From an uncultured Acidimicrobiales bacterium (lineage in GTDB: Bacteria > Actinomycetota > Acidimicrobiia > Acidimicrobiales > SHLQ01): a DNA stretch of 38,752 nucleotides. The position numbers and the translations under genes are program-made. Shown in pieces: positions 29,899-38,752 of the stretch (position 1 is its first letter; every line of letters begins with the position of its first letter). The notes beneath the pieces were generated by a model. That model had not been told where the DNA came from, did not search any database, and saw only the letters and a list, made by a program, of their open reading frames with translations. The stretch lies in contig CALLAA010000203.1 in the NCBI GenBank assembly GCA_938002955.1, positions 1 through 38,752 of the forward strand. Reading direction: 5' to 3'.

Positions 29899-30828
29899 TT
29901 AGCGATCGTGTGCGGTGCCGATCAGGTCTCTCACCCGACTGACTCCTGCCTTCTTGCACCACGTCTGCAAATCGTTCGACACCCGAGCGGTAGCGCGCGG
30001 ATCAGCGAAGGTTGCTGTTCCAACTTGTACCGCTCTGGCACCGGCTCGAAGGTACTGCACGGCATCCTCTGCATTGGCGATACCCCCCACTCCAACAATG
30101 GGAAGGTCCGGATAGGCAGCGGCCACGTCAAACACCGCTCGCAGGGCGACCGGTCGCATTGCTGGACCAGAAACACCGCCACCGCCACCGCCGAGCACGG
30201 GCTTGCCCGTCGACGGGTCGAGTACCAGGCCGAGCAGAGTGTTCGTCAGCGTGACAGCGTCTGCGCCAGCGTCTCCCGCAGCACCAGCGATCTCGGCAAT
30301 ATCGGCGACATTCGGGCTGAGCTTGGCCCAGCGGGGCACCTCGAGAGATGCCGTCGCCGCAATGACAGCTGCCGCGCTTTCGCAGGAATGGGCGAACATC
30401 TTGCGACGGTCTTCGATGTTGGGGCACGACACGTTGATCTCGACCGCAGTGAGATCGTCTTGGACGCAAACGAGCGCCTCGGCTGCTTGGCGGTACTCCT
30501 CGATGGTGCGACCCCAAATACTCGCCACGATCCGAGCGCCGCTCGCCCGCAGCTCCGGGAGTTCGCCATCGATCCACCCCTGAACACCCGGACCTTGCAG
30601 GCCAACGCTGTTCATCATGCCGCCCGGAAGTTCGACGACCCGCGGCCCTGGATTTCCCTGCCATTCCATGATCGATAGCGACTTCACCACGAGTGCGCCG
30701 AGCGAATCGAGAGGCACATATCGGGCCAATTCGGCCCCGTGTCCGGCGGTTCCGGACGCGGTCATCACCGGCGACGGCAACTCGGTCGGGCCGACGGTGG
30801 TCGCCATGTCGACCGAGGCGAGGCGCAT
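29899..30828 (-). CDS. pyrD: Dihydroorotate dehydrogenase, class 1 (1B-like)
   Basis: 309 residues from the ATG at 30828, 5 bases after the carB stop; a longer in-frame start at 30897 would overlap carB by more than 60 bases. PVMTASGT at 20-27, Lys49 (VVKS) and INVSCPN with catalytic-base Cys135 mark class 1 enzymes, since class 2 uses Ser. The C-terminal FMN-phosphate loop reads VGVGGI then AGARAVQVGTA. The pattern after SCPN fits class 1B, which passes electrons to NAD through a PyrK subunit. No pyrK is present in this operon or window, so the electron route is open. Class 1A (fumarate) is the alternative. Confidence 0.93.
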   Translation of the reverse strand: MRLASVDMATTVGPTELPSPVMTASGTAGHGAELARYVPLDSLGALVVKSLSIMEWQGNPGPRVVELPGGMMNSVGLQGPGVQGWIDGELPELRASGARIVASIWGRTIEEYRQAAEALVCVQDDLTAVEINVSCPNIEDRRKMFAHSCESAAAVIAATASLEVPRWAKLSPNVADIAEIAGAAGDAGADAVTLTNTLLGLVLDPSTGKPVLGGGGGGVSGPAMRPVALRAVFDVAAAYPDLPIVGVGGIANAEDAVQYLRAGARAVQVGTATFADPRATARVSNDLQTWCKKAGVSRVRDLIGTAHDR

Positions 30829-30833
30829 GGCCA

Positions 30834-33800
30834 CTATTCGGCTGCCCCTGAGTGGTACTCCTGCAACGAGCGAACACGCATCGGCGATGCGAGCCACTCT
30901 TGCATGCCCCGAGCTGCGGCGATAGCCGCTGAGCCGGTGGTGAGCAGCGGAACGCTGTTCGCTCCAGCGGCCGCACGAATGTACGCACCATCAGCGCGTG
31001 GACCACGTCCACGCGGACTGTTGATCACGAGCTGAATCTCGTCGGCTTCGATGAGGTCGACAGCGGTCCGAGAGTCGACGTCTACCCCAGCATCTTCGGT
31101 GACCTTCGAAATTCGACGAGCGACGGGCACTCCGGCGTCTTCGAGTGCCTGCGCGGTTCCGTCTGTGGCGACGAGATCGAAGCCAAGTTCGGTAAAGCGT
31201 CGAGCCGCATCGATGCCGAGCGGCTTATCGCGATCAGCGAGCGAGAAAAAGATCGTGCCACTTTCAGGAAGCGTGCCGCCGGCGGCCATCTGGCTCTTCG
31301 TGAACGCAAGGCCGGTCGTGGCGTCGATTCCCATGACCTCACCCGTCGACCGCATCTCTGGGCCGAGCAGCGGATCGGCGTCGGGGAAGCGATTGAAGGG
31401 CAGCACAGCTTCCTTGACAGAAACATGGCCAGTGATGGGCTCGCGAACGAGACCCTCGGTGCGCAGCTCACCGATGGCTGCGCCGAGCATGACACGAGCA
31501 GCGATCTTGGCGAGTGGCACTCCGGTTGCCTTGGCAACAAAGGGAACGGTGCGAGACGCACGAGGGTTGGCCTCGATGACGTAGACGTCATCGCCCTTCA
31601 CAGCGAACTGCACGTTGATGAGCCCGACAACCTCGAGTTCGGTCGCGATCGTGGCGGCATACTTTTCAAGCGTGGCAATCGTTTCGGGGGTCAGGTACGG
31701 AGGCGGGATCACGCAGGCGCTGTCGCCGGAGTGCACACCGGCTTCTTCGACATGCTCCATGACGGCACCGATGATGACCTCACCGGAGCTGTCACGAATG
31801 GCGTCGACGTCAACCTCGGTCGCGTCTTCGAGGAACCGGTCGATAAGCACCGGACGTTCGGCGGACAAGCCACCTTCTCGCCCGAGCGATCCAAAGGACT
31901 CGAGCTCCTTCATTGCAGCTCGGAGGCCATTGTCGTCGTAGACGATCTCCATGCCCCGTCCGCCCAACACGTAGGAAGGCCGGACGAGCGCTGGGTAGCC
32001 AATGCCACCAATGATTTCAAGTGCGTCCTCTGCGGTTGTGGCGGTTCCACCCGGAGGCTGCGGAATCGAGAGCCGATCACACAGCGCGTTCCACTCTTCA
32101 CGATCCTCGGCGAGGTCGATCGACGTTGGCGAGGTTCCAGCGATCAACTCCGCCGGCAGCTCATTCGCCAACTTGAGCGGGGTTTGCCCACCCAACGACA
32201 CGATGATCCCCATTGGGTTCTCGGCTTCGATGATGTTCGTGACGTCTTCGTACGTCAGTGGCTCGAAGTACAACCGGTCACTGGTGTCATAGTCCGTCGA
32301 CACGGTCTCTGGATTGCAGTTGACCATGATGGTCTCGAAACCTGCATCGGCAAGTGCGAAGCTCGCATGCACACAGCAGTAGTCGAACTCGATGCCCTGA
32401 CCAATGCGGTTCGGACCCGAACCCAAGATCATGACCTTTGGACGATCCGACGGGGCGACCTCGGTGGTGTCTTCCCAGGTCGAGTAGTGGTACGGCGTCT
32501 TTGCTTCGAACTCGGCACCGCAGGTATCGACCGTTTTGTACGTGGGTTCGATCCCGGCAGCCTTTCGGGCTGCACGTACCTCGGGTTCGGGCACCGACCA
32601 CAGGTAGGCGAGCTGCGCGTCGGAGAAGCCCAATTGCTTGGCACGCTTCCATCCGCGACGGGTGAGGCCGCCCATGCCGGTCTCCTGTAGAAACGCTCGC
32701 TCCTCGGTGATCCGCATCATCTGGTCGAGGAACCACGGGTCGACCTTGGTGGCCTCGTGAACCTGTTCGACCGTCAGGCCCCGGCGCAACAGTGCTTCGA
32801 GCTTGAAGATCCGATCCGGGGTTGGGATATCAGCTTCGACGAGGAGCTGATCGAGGTCTATCTCGTCGTACGCGACCTCGCCAGGATCGCCGTTGAGGCC
32901 GAGCCGACCGAGCTCGAGGCTGCGAAGCCCCTTCTGCAACGACTCGGGGAACGTGCGACCGATGGCCATGGCCTCGCCCACGGACTGCATCTGCGTACCG
33001 AGCACACCGGACGTACCAGGAAACTTCTCGAACGCCCAACGAGGCACCTTGGTCACGACATAGTCGATCGACGGCTCGAAGCTCGCCGGGGTCTCTTTGG
33101 TGATGTCGTTCTCGATCTCGTCGAGGGTGTAGCCGACAGCGAGGCGTGCCGCGATCTTGGCAATCGGGAAGCCCGTGGCCTTCGACGCAAGTGCAGAAGA
33201 ACGAGATACCCGTGGGTTCATCTCGATGACGACCTGGCGACCGGTGGCCGGATCGACGGCGAACTGCACGTTCGAGCCGCCAGTCTCCACGCCAACGCGG
33301 CGCATCACCGCAAACGCTGAGTCTCGCATCTCCTGAATTTCGACGTCGCTCAGGGTCTGGATTGGAGCAACCGTGATCGAGTCGCCGGTGTGCACACCCA
33401 TTGGGTCGATGTTCTCGATCGAGCAGACGACGACCTGGTTGTCGGCGTGGTCACGCATGACCTCGAGTTCGTATTCCTTCCAGCCCTTGATCGACTCCTC
33501 GATGAGGATCTCGCCGATCGGACTGGCGTCGATGCCGACCGACGCAACATGTTCGAACTCTTCTGGAGTCTCGGCAATGCCGGTCCCCTTTCCACCGAGG
33601 ATGTACGCCGGGCGGATAATTACTGGAAGTCCGAGTTCACCGGCGATCTCGCGGGCACGCTCCATGTCGTGGGCAATACCGGACTTCGGGACGTCCAGAC
33701 CGATTTCGATCATGGCTTGCTTGAACTTGTCCCGGTTCTCCGCTGTATCGATGGCGACAGGATCGGCACCGATTACCTCGACGTCGTACTTGTCGACGAT

Positions 33801-34118
33801 CCCGGCTTCTACGAGTTCCATCGCCAGATTTAGCGCCGTCTGTCCGCCGAGCGTCGGCAGCAGAACATCGGGTCGTTCCTTCGCAATGATTGCCTCAAGG
33901 ACCGAAACGTCGAGCGGCTCGACGTAGGTCGCATCAGCGAAATCCGGATCGGTCATGATCGTCGCCGGGTTCGAGTTCGCGAGGATGACTCGGTACCCCT
34001 CCTCGCGCAGAACACGGCACGCCTGGGTGCCGGAATAGTCGAACTCACAGGCCTGACCAATGACGATCGGGCCTGACCCAATGACGAGAATCGAGTTGAT
34101 ATCGGTGCGTTTTGGCAT
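30834..34118 (-). CDS. carB: Carbamoyl-phosphate synthase large subunit
   Basis: 1094 residues, full length. Two homologous ATP-grasp halves are visible. The first starts [20 protein letters not shown] and has [12 protein letters not shown] and [18 protein letters not shown]. The second repeats it with [32 protein letters not shown] and [18 protein letters not shown]. The C-terminal MGS-like allosteric domain (about 950-1090) has [14 protein letters not shown] and [12 protein letters not shown]. It makes carbamoyl phosphate from bicarbonate, ATP and ammonia delivered by CarA. It starts 2 bases after the carA stop. Arginine synthesis draws on the same product, so operon control by pyrimidines alone would also affect that branch. 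Confidence 0.98.
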   Translation of the reverse strand: MPKRTDINSILVIGSGPIVIGQACEFDYSGTQACRVLREEGYRVILANSNPATIMTDPDFADATYVEPLDVSVLEAIIAKERPDVLLPTLGGQTALNLAMELVEAGIVDKYDVEVIGADPVAIDTAENRDKFKQAMIEIGLDVPKSGIAHDMERAREIAGELGLPVIIRPAYILGGKGTGIAETPEEFEHVASVGIDASPIGEILIEESIKGWKEYELEVMRDHADNQVVVCSIENIDPMGVHTGDSITVAPIQTLSDVEIQEMRDSAFAVMRRVGVETGGSNVQFAVDPATGRQVVIEMNPRVSRSSALASKATGFPIAKIAARLAVGYTLDEIENDITKETPASFEPSIDYVVTKVPRWAFEKFPGTSGVLGTQMQSVGEAMAIGRTFPESLQKGLRSLELGRLGLNGDPGEVAYDEIDLDQLLVEADIPTPDRIFKLEALLRRGLTVEQVHEATKVDPWFLDQMMRITEERAFLQETGMGGLTRRGWKRAKQLGFSDAQLAYLWSVPEPEVRAARKAAGIEPTYKTVDTCGAEFEAKTPYHYSTWEDTTEVAPSDRPKVMILGSGPNRIGQGIEFDYCCVHASFALADAGFETIMVNCNPETVSTDYDTSDRLYFEPLTYEDVTNIIEAENPMGIIVSLGGQTPLKLANELPAELIAGTSPTSIDLAEDREEWNALCDRLSIPQPPGGTATTAEDALEIIGGIGYPALVRPSYVLGGRGMEIVYDDNGLRAAMKELESFGSLGREGGLSAERPVLIDRFLEDATEVDVDAIRDSSGEVIIGAVMEHVEEAGVHSGDSACVIPPPYLTPETIATLEKYAATIATELEVVGLINVQFAVKGDDVYVIEANPRASRTVPFVAKATGVPLAKIAARVMLGAAIGELRTEGLVREPITGHVSVKEAVLPFNRFPDADPLLGPEMRSTGEVMGIDATTGLAFTKSQMAAGGTLPESGTIFFSLADRDKPLGIDAARRFTELGFDLVATDGTAQALEDAGVPVARRISKVTEDAGVDVDSRTAVDLIEADEIQLVINSPRGRGPRADGAYIRAAAGANSVPLLTTGSAAIAAARGMQEWLASPMRVRSLQEYHSGAAE

Positions 34119-34120
34119 GA

Positions 34121-35236
34121 TTAGTTGCTCCCGTTTCCGGTGCTATTCGCAGCCATGAGCTGCTCGAAGTCGTCGAAGAGATACCGGCTGTCGTGTGGAC
34201 CTGGACCGGCTTCGGGGTGGTACTGGACGCTGAAGGCTGGAACCTCTGAGCACGACAACCCCTGAACGGTGTTGTCGTTGAGGTTGATATGGGTCAGGTC
34301 GGCCTTGACCTCGCTCGAGGTCAGTGACTCCTCGGTGACCGCATAGTTGTGGTTCTGCGAGGTGATCTCCACCTTGCCGTCCCGCAACCGCTTGACCGGC
34401 TGGTTTCCCCCGTGGTGGCCAAAGGCCAACTTGTAGGTCTCGGCGCCGAGCGTCGAGGCCAATAGTTGGTGTCCGAGGCAGATACCGAAGACTGGAACGT
34501 TGCCGAGCAGCTCACCGATCGTGTCTCGGATGTAGCCGAGCGGTTCGGGGTCGCCCGGGCCGTTGGAAAGGAAGACACCGTCGGGGTTGTGGGCCATGAT
34601 CTCGGCCGATGACGTCGATGCCGGTACCACCTCGATGGTTCCAAGGCGCTTGAGCTGATTGAGTATCGAGGTCTTGATTCCGAAGTCCATCGCGACGATC
34701 TTGCGAGGCCCGTCGGATGCCACCGTGTACGGCTCGTCGCAGGTCACGGTCGACACCAGGTCGAGCCCGTCGGTTCCTGGCTCGGCCTTCGCTGCGGCGA
34801 GCAAGGTGTCTTCATCGGCGGTGCCAAATGCTCCGGGCATCGCCCCGAGGTCGCGAATGTGACGCGTCAGACGCCGGGTATCGATGCCCGCGATGCCGGC
34901 GAGGTTGTTCGCCTTCAGAAAGTCGCTGAACTCGCCTTCGCTTCGGTAGTTGCTCGCCCGGCGGGCGGGATCTCGGATAATCACGCCGCGACAAAAGGCA
35001 GCCCGTGATTCGTGGTCCACCGAGTTCACGCCGTAGTTCCCGATATGGGGATACGTGAACGTGATGATCTGACCGGCATAGCTGGGGTCGGTGATGACCT
35101 CCTGATACCCCGACATCACCGTGTTGAAGACGACCTCGCCGGTACTGACACCCTTGGGTGCCTCGGCTCCGATCGCTTCACCTTCGAATATCGTTCCGTC
35201 ACGCAATACGAGCGCGGCTTCTCGAATCTGATTCAT
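34121..35236 (-). CDS. carA: Carbamoyl-phosphate synthase small subunit
   Basis: 371 residues. The N-terminal CPSase_sm domain (about 7-135) has [24 protein letters not shown]-type sequence. The class I glutamine amidotransferase domain (about 178-360) has SNGPGDP, nucleophile Cys253 in FGICLGHQ, and His340 and Glu342 in YHPE. It hydrolyses glutamine and channels ammonia to CarB. The start overlaps the pyrC stop by 4 bases. Complete and normal. Confidence 0.98.
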   Translation of the reverse strand: MNQIREAALVLRDGTIFEGEAIGAEAPKGVSTGEVVFNTVMSGYQEVITDPSYAGQIITFTYPHIGNYGVNSVDHESRAAFCRGVIIRDPARRASNYRSEGEFSDFLKANNLAGIAGIDTRRLTRHIRDLGAMPGAFGTADEDTLLAAAKAEPGTDGLDLVSTVTCDEPYTVASDGPRKIVAMDFGIKTSILNQLKRLGTIEVVPASTSSAEIMAHNPDGVFLSNGPGDPEPLGYIRDTIGELLGNVPVFGICLGHQLLASTLGAETYKLAFGHHGGNQPVKRLRDGKVEITSQNHNYAVTEESLTSSEVKADLTHINLNDNTVQGLSCSEVPAFSVQYHPEAGPGPHDSRYLFDDFEQLMAANSTGNGSN

Positions 35237-36534
35237 CGTGTTGCTACTCCGTCATCCACTGTTAGTTCTCCGTCGAGAACGGTGAAGCGAACCTTCCCCT
35301 TCACCGTCCGTCCTTCATATGGCGTGTTGTGACTTCTGCTCGCCATCGCCGTACCGCGAATGGTCCACTCGGACTCTGCGTCGACGACCACGAGATTGGC
35401 TCGTTGCCCAGCCTCGACCGGGTTGCCGTGCCGATCCCCAATGCCCGCAATGGCAGCGGGATTCGAGCTCATAAGTTCGCTCACCCGCTCGATCGGCAGA
35501 TCGAGCTCGGTGAGTGCGAGCGCAAGCGCACTTTCCAGTCCGAGCATGCCGGGCGGGGCTTGATCGAACGGGAACTCCTTGGTGTGGGGCTCGTGCGGTG
35601 CGTGGTCGGTGGCGATGCAATCGATGGTGCCGTCGGCCAGGCCCGCGCGGATTGCGTCCACATCGGCTGCGGTGCGAAGCGGAGGGTGCACTTTAAAGAC
35701 TGGGTCGTAGCTCGAGCAGGCTTCGTCGGTAAGCGTGAAGTGATGGGTGGTGACCTCGGCGGTGACCTTCACGCCGTCGGCCTTGGCCTGGCGAATGATC
35801 TCGACGCCTTCGCCGGTGGAAACGTGCTGGAAGTGGATGTGGGCTCCCGTGCGTCGGGCGAGCGCGATGTCACGAAGCATCATCAGCGTCTCGGATTCCG
35901 ATGGCTGACCACCGATTCCGAGGCGTGTCGACCACTCCCCTTCGTGCATATGGCCACCAGCGCTGAGCGCCTCGATCTCGCAATGCTGTGCAAGCACGAC
36001 CGGCGCTCCGCCGGTGATTGCCTCGAGCCCCGTTGCGTACTCCATGATCGAACGCATAAGGGCAGGGTCCTGCACGCCGCGTCCGTCATCGGTGAAGATC
36101 CGAACGCCCATGCGCGCCAGCTCGCCCATAGGGGTGAGCAGCTGCCCTTCGCGTCCAACGGTCATTGCCGCTGCGGGAACAACTTCGCACAGCGCCCCTT
36201 CCGCAATTGCCAACACGTCGCGTACCAGCGATGGCGAATCGATCGTCGGCGTGGTGTTCGGCATCGCGACGACGGCCGTGTAACCACCGAGGGCAGCCCC
36301 ACGGGCTCCGGTTTCGATCGTCTCGGCCTCTTCGGTACCTGGCTCGCGCAGATGTGCGTGCAGGTCGACGAGTCCGGGCATGACGTAGCAACCAGCGGCA
36401 TCGATGTGGCGAGCGTTGCCGGGTACGGGCAGGTCGAGTCCGGTACCGACGATCGAGGACCCGGTGACGAGAACGTCGGCACGTTCGACGCCGTTCGGCC
36501 CAAGAATCTGGCCGCCGTGAATGAATACGCTCAT
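35233..36534 (-). CDS. pyrC: Dihydroorotase, class I
   Basis: 433 residues. Metal-site residues are seen at His59 and His61 (DLHAHLREPG), Asp149/Asp150 in FTDDG, His184 (LAQHCE), His237 (FQHVST) and Asp310 (ATDHAPH). The length and the presence of an Asp rather than a carboxylated Lys between the metals fit class I bacterial enzymes. It closes carbamoyl aspartate to dihydroorotate. Overlaps pyrB and carA by 4 bases each, so translation is coupled. Confidence 0.97.
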   Translation of the reverse strand: MSVFIHGGQILGPNGVERADVLVTGSSIVGTGLDLPVPGNARHIDAAGCYVMPGLVDLHAHLREPGTEEAETIETGARGAALGGYTAVVAMPNTTPTIDSPSLVRDVLAIAEGALCEVVPAAAMTVGREGQLLTPMGELARMGVRIFTDDGRGVQDPALMRSIMEYATGLEAITGGAPVVLAQHCEIEALSAGGHMHEGEWSTRLGIGGQPSESETLMMLRDIALARRTGAHIHFQHVSTGEGVEIIRQAKADGVKVTAEVTTHHFTLTDEACSSYDPVFKVHPPLRTAADVDAIRAGLADGTIDCIATDHAPHEPHTKEFPFDQAPPGMLGLESALALALTELDLPIERVSELMSSNPAAIAGIGDRHGNPVEAGQRANLVVVDAESEWTIRGTAMASRSHNTPYEGRTVKGKVRFTVLDGELTVDDGVATR

Positions 36535-37460
36535 GACGCGCTCCGATCTGCGGCTGCCGAACCGAGCACGAGGTACAGCACGGCCATCCGGACGATGACG
36601 CCGTTGGTGACCTGGTTGAGAACCCGCACCCGCTCGTCATCGATGACCTCTGGCGAGATCTCAATACCCCGGTTCATTGGACCCGGATGCATGATGAGCG
36701 CTGATGATGGCAGCCGCTTGGCCCGGTCGAGCGTGAGTCCAAATGCCCGGTGGTATTCGCCGAGTGACGGCACGAGGGCTTGGTCCATACGTTCGTGTTG
36801 CATGCGCAGCAGATAGAGCACGTCGGTATTGGCAAGGACGGCATCGAGGTCGTGGGAGACGTGTGCGCCGAGCGCCTCGACGTGTGGGGGCAACAGGGTT
36901 GGCGGAGCGACGAGGGTGACTTCTGCGCCGAGGGTGCGAAACGCTTCGATATTGCTACGGGCTACCCGGCTATGGCTGATATCGCCGACGATGGCGATGC
37001 GGAGTCCGTCGAAGGTCCTGCCTTCCTCGCGAATCGTGTACACGTCGAGGAGCGACTGAGTTGGATGTGCGTGCCAACCGTCGCCGCCGTTGATGACCGA
37101 TGCGTTCGCCCAGCGCGAGATCTGTTCGGGAGCGCCAGATGACTTGTGCCGCACGATGATCGCGTCGACGCCCATGGCCTCGATGGTCTCGACGGTGTCT
37201 CGCAGCGACTCGCCTTTGTTGACCGACGAGGACGAGGCACTGAAGTTCATGACGTCGGCCGAGAGGCGCTTTGCTGCGGTCTCGAACGAGGTGCGGGTTC
37301 GGGTCGAGTCTTCAAAGAACATCGACGCAATGGTCTTGCCTCGAAGCGCCGGGACCTTTGGGATCGGCCGCTGGCAGACTTCGGCGAAGCTGTCGGCGGC
37401 ATGCATGATCTCCTGAATGCCGTCCGCGCCAAGGTCGCCAATGGTGAGGAGGTCTTTCAC
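36531..37460 (-). CDS. pyrB: Aspartate carbamoyltransferase catalytic subunit
   Basis: 309 residues from the GTG at 37460, preceded by GGGAGGGAG 4 bases upstream and overlapping the pyrR stop (GTGA). The frame is open to 37709 inside pyrR but has no similarity there. Carbamoyl-phosphate binding STRTRTS lies at 52-58, with HPTQSLLD in the middle and HPGPMNRG near 255-262. No pyrI regulatory subunit is found; in this operon type control is by PyrR. It carries out the first committed pyrimidine step. Confidence 0.97.
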   Translation of the reverse strand: MKDLLTIGDLGADGIQEIMHAADSFAEVCQRPIPKVPALRGKTIASMFFEDSTRTRTSFETAAKRLSADVMNFSASSSSVNKGESLRDTVETIEAMGVDAIIVRHKSSGAPEQISRWANASVINGGDGWHAHPTQSLLDVYTIREEGRTFDGLRIAIVGDISHSRVARSNIEAFRTLGAEVTLVAPPTLLPPHVEALGAHVSHDLDAVLANTDVLYLLRMQHERMDQALVPSLGEYHRAFGLTLDRAKRLPSSALIMHPGPMNRGIEISPEVIDDERVRVLNQVTNGVIVRMAVLYLVLGSAAADRSAS

Positions 37461-38068
37461 GAATCTCCCTCCCGGGTTCCGTTTTCGAGTGCTTCTCTGG
37501 TGCCGAGCTCGACGCCACCGAGCGAAACGCGAACGCTTTCGTCTCGTGAGGTCGGAAGGTTCTTGCCGATGTAGTCGGGCCGGATCGGGAGTTCCCGGTG
37601 GCCGCGATCGACGAGCACGGCGAGCTGGATCGTCTTGGGACGGCCAAAGTCGGTGACCGCATCGAGCGCAGCGCGGACCGTTCTGCCGGTGAAGAGAACG
37701 TCGTCGCACAGGATCACGTGTTTGTCGGTCACCGAGAACGGAATTCGGGTGACCTCGGGTAGCACGTGGGTGGTTGAAATGTCGTCTCGGTGGAAGCTGG
37801 CATCGACGGTTCCGACTTCGACGTCGCGTTCTTCGATTGCGGCGAGGGCGTCGCCGAGTGCGTGGGCGATTGGTACGCCGCCTCGTTCGAGGCCGATGAG
37901 CACAATGTCGTCGAGCCCGCTGTTGCGTTCGATGATCTCGTGGGCCATGCGCTTGAGCGCTCGAGCCACGTCATCTTCGCTGAGGACGGTGGTTTGTGGG
38001 ACAAATCGTGTGAGCCCGCCTCGTCCGAATGCGACTGCACGGGGGCGCCGAAGCTCTGCGTCTACCAC
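37457..38068 (-). CDS. pyrR: Pyrimidine operon regulator PyrR/uracil phosphoribosyltransferase
   Basis: 203 residues from the GTG at 38068. GGAGG at 38073-38077 lies 4 bases before it. An in-frame ATG at 38122 would add 18 residues not seen in the family and would place the PyrR-binding RNA element inside the coding region, so it is rejected. The PRPP-binding motif VILCDDVLFTGRT is at 118-130; LERGGVPIA near 60-68 and the ERN helix at 47-49 are typical. PyrR binds pyr mRNA when UMP is high and lowers expression; many also have uracil phosphoribosyltransferase activity. First gene of the operon. It is divergent from the phzF gene. Confidence 0.93.
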   Translation of the reverse strand: MVDAELRRPRAVAFGRGGLTRFVPQTTVLSEDDVARALKRMAHEIIERNSGLDDIVLIGLERGGVPIAHALGDALAAIEERDVEVGTVDASFHRDDISTTHVLPEVTRIPFSVTDKHVILCDDVLFTGRTVRAALDAVTDFGRPKTIQLAVLVDRGHRELPIRPDYIGKNLPTSRDESVRVSLGGVELGTREALENGTREGDS

Positions 38069-38078
38069 TGTTCCTCCA

Positions 38079-38113
38079 GCTCGTACGGGCCTCACGGGAC
38101 TCGTTTCACGAAC
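38079..38113 (-). promoter_or_regulatory. PyrR-binding RNA loop before the pyrR ribosome site
   Basis: On the minus strand AGTCCCGTGAGGCC (38088-38101) matches the known PyrR-binding consensus ARUCCNGNGAGGYU at 13 of 14 positions. A lower stem forms from GTTCGTG (38107-38113) and TACGAGC (38079-38085), 7 pairs with two G-U. The Shine-Dalgarno GGAGG begins 1 base after the stem, so PyrR binding should hide it. There is no room for a terminator, which fits the translational repression described for mycobacterial pyrR. Confidence 0.75.
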
Positions 38114-38159
38114 AAATTTCACCGTAGTGGTTTCGAACCCGACTCGCGCTGCCGCGGCC

Positions 38160-38180
38160 AGAGATTTTTGAAAAACCTCT
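38160..38180. promoter_or_regulatory. Inverted repeat between pyrR and phzF
   Basis: AGAGATTTTT and AAAAACCTCT (nine of ten positions paired) flank a single G. The repeat lies in the 127-base gap between divergent genes, 15 bases before the phzF ATG, and overlaps the proposed pyr -10. It may be an operator or an AT-rich promoter element. Confidence 0.4.
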
Positions 38181-38192
38181 TGCTAGCGTCAT
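38164..38192 (-). promoter_or_regulatory. Weak candidate promoter for the pyr operon
   Basis: On the minus strand ATGACG, 17 bases, AAAAAT: four of six matches in each box. Transcription would start near 38157, giving a leader of about 90 bases that contains the PyrR-binding loop. The boxes are weak and the proposal rests on spacing and on the need for a start upstream of the loop. Confidence 0.3.
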
Positions 38193-38195
38193 CGC

Positions 38196-38752
38196 ATGAG
38201 GACCTTCACCCAAGTCGACGTGTTCACCGCTACCCCGCTGCTCGGCAACCCCGTAGCGGTCGTGCTCGATGCCGACGGCATGAGCGATGCGGAGATGGCC
38301 CAATTCGCGAACTGGACGAACCTCTCCGAAACCACGTTCGTTCTTCCCCCAACGGACCCTGCTGCCGACTATCGCGTCCGCATCTTCACCCCCGACGTTG
38401 AGCTTCCGTTCGCTGGCCACCCAACGATCGGCACATGCCATGCGTGGCTCGAGGCGGGCGGCGTTCCAAAGACCGAGGGCACCATCATGCAGGAGTGCGG
38501 TGTCGGGCTCGTCACGCTGCGACATGCCGAGGGGCGCCTTGCATTCGCAGCACCGCCGTTGATCAAGGGCGGTCCGGTCGATGAGGAACTGCTGGCCCCG
38601 GTGTGCGCTGTCCTCGATATCGACCGGTCCGAGATCGTTGACGCCCAGTGGGCCGACAACGGGCCGGGTTGGATTGCGGTGATGTTGGAGAGCGCTGAAG
38701 CGGTCTTGGCGCTGAAGCCGGACTTTGGGGCCGTGGATAGTTACGACATTGG
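38196..38752 (+). CDS. PhzF-family isomerase/epimerase-like protein (3' end outside window)
   Basis: The frame is open from the ATG at 38196 to the window edge, 185 codons. The family start is clear: TFTQVDVFTATPLLGNPVAVV, with the conserved Glu in NLSETTF (about residues 46-52) that acts as general acid-base in PhzF, and the PFAGHPTIGT motif near 72-81. PhzF proteins are two-lobed diaminopimelate-epimerase-fold enzymes. Most homologues, including this one, have no phenazine genes nearby and no known substrate. The gene is divergent from pyrR and shares a 127-base intergenic region with it. The C-terminal lobe is cut off. Confidence 0.9.
   Translation, partial: MRTFTQVDVFTATPLLGNPVAVVLDADGMSDAEMAQFANWTNLSETTFVLPPTDPAADYRVRIFTPDVELPFAGHPTIGTCHAWLEAGGVPKTEGTIMQECGVGLVTLRHAEGRLAFAAPPLIKGGPVDEELLAPVCAVLDIDRSEIVDAQWADNGPGWIAVMLESAEAVLALKPDFGAVDSYDI

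Noticed and set aside
38069-38122. ATG at 38122 as pyrR start
   Set aside because: It lacks a clear ribosome site, adds non-family residues and would place the PyrR-binding loop inside the coding sequence.
1-38752. CRISPR, tRNA, insertion sequences or prophage genes
   Set aside because: I saw no spaced direct repeats, cloverleaf sequence, transposase or phage protein; the window is filled with ordinary genes.

Overview
The window is chromosomal DNA of a high-GC actinobacterium. It carries a mycobacterial-type integration host factor (mIHF) and an actinobacterial PriA without a Walker A motif. The run pyrR-pyrB-pyrC-carA-carB-pyrD-pyrF-mihF-gmk-rpoZ-coaBC-metK-priA followed by def-fmt-rsmB is a hallmark actinobacterial arrangement. 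Short leaders, GTG starts and ATGA/TAATG overlaps fit. The combination suggests a deep actinobacterial lineage such as Acidimicrobiia, but this is inferred, not proved. No stretch over 300 bases lacks a gene, and I saw no tRNA, rRNA, CRISPR array, insertion sequence or prophage.

Layout. 1-2072: end of hisG, then ribD and a MoaB/Mog-type gene on the minus strand, and a free-standing chorismate mutase on plus. 2114-8699: a candidate polysaccharide module. A secreted lipoprotein with a glycosidase-like barrel and a CBM9/DOMON-like domain faces a three-gene minus-strand operon whose frames overlap by 4 bases: a degenerate multi-domain response regulator, a membrane-anchored HEAT-repeat protein and a processive family 2 glycosyltransferase. 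8835-14102: a TetR regulator with a palindrome between its own -35 and -10, followed in the same operon by both subunits of a methylcrotonyl/geranyl-type acyl-CoA carboxylase and an isovaleryl-CoA-dehydrogenase-like enzyme. 14147-17544: an O-antigen ligase/polymerase-like membrane protein and a secreted protein built of six cysteine-paired modules after a hexapeptide repeat.

17551-20206: rsmB, fmt and def on minus. 20277-23478: an RsmC-like methyltransferase and a TrmH-family methyltransferase on plus, ending in a CTAG shared with the stop of a molybdopterin oxidoreductase on minus. These three genes separate priA from def-fmt-rsmB. 23558-38068: thirteen co-directional minus-strand genes from pyrR down to priA. 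They make UMP from bicarbonate, glutamine and aspartate, then supply nucleoid binding, GDP, RNA polymerase omega, coenzyme A, S-adenosylmethionine and replication restart. The pyrR leader holds a near-consensus PyrR-binding loop just before the Shine-Dalgarno sequence, so translational feedback by PyrR is likely and the pyrR start should be the GTG at 38068. 38196-end: 5' part of a PhzF-family gene.

The most interesting candidates are the signalling/HEAT/glycosyltransferase/lipoprotein module (with Glu in place of the receiver phospho-acceptor Asp), the PyrR RNA element, the TetR operator placement, the compacted RsmB and the modular secreted protein.
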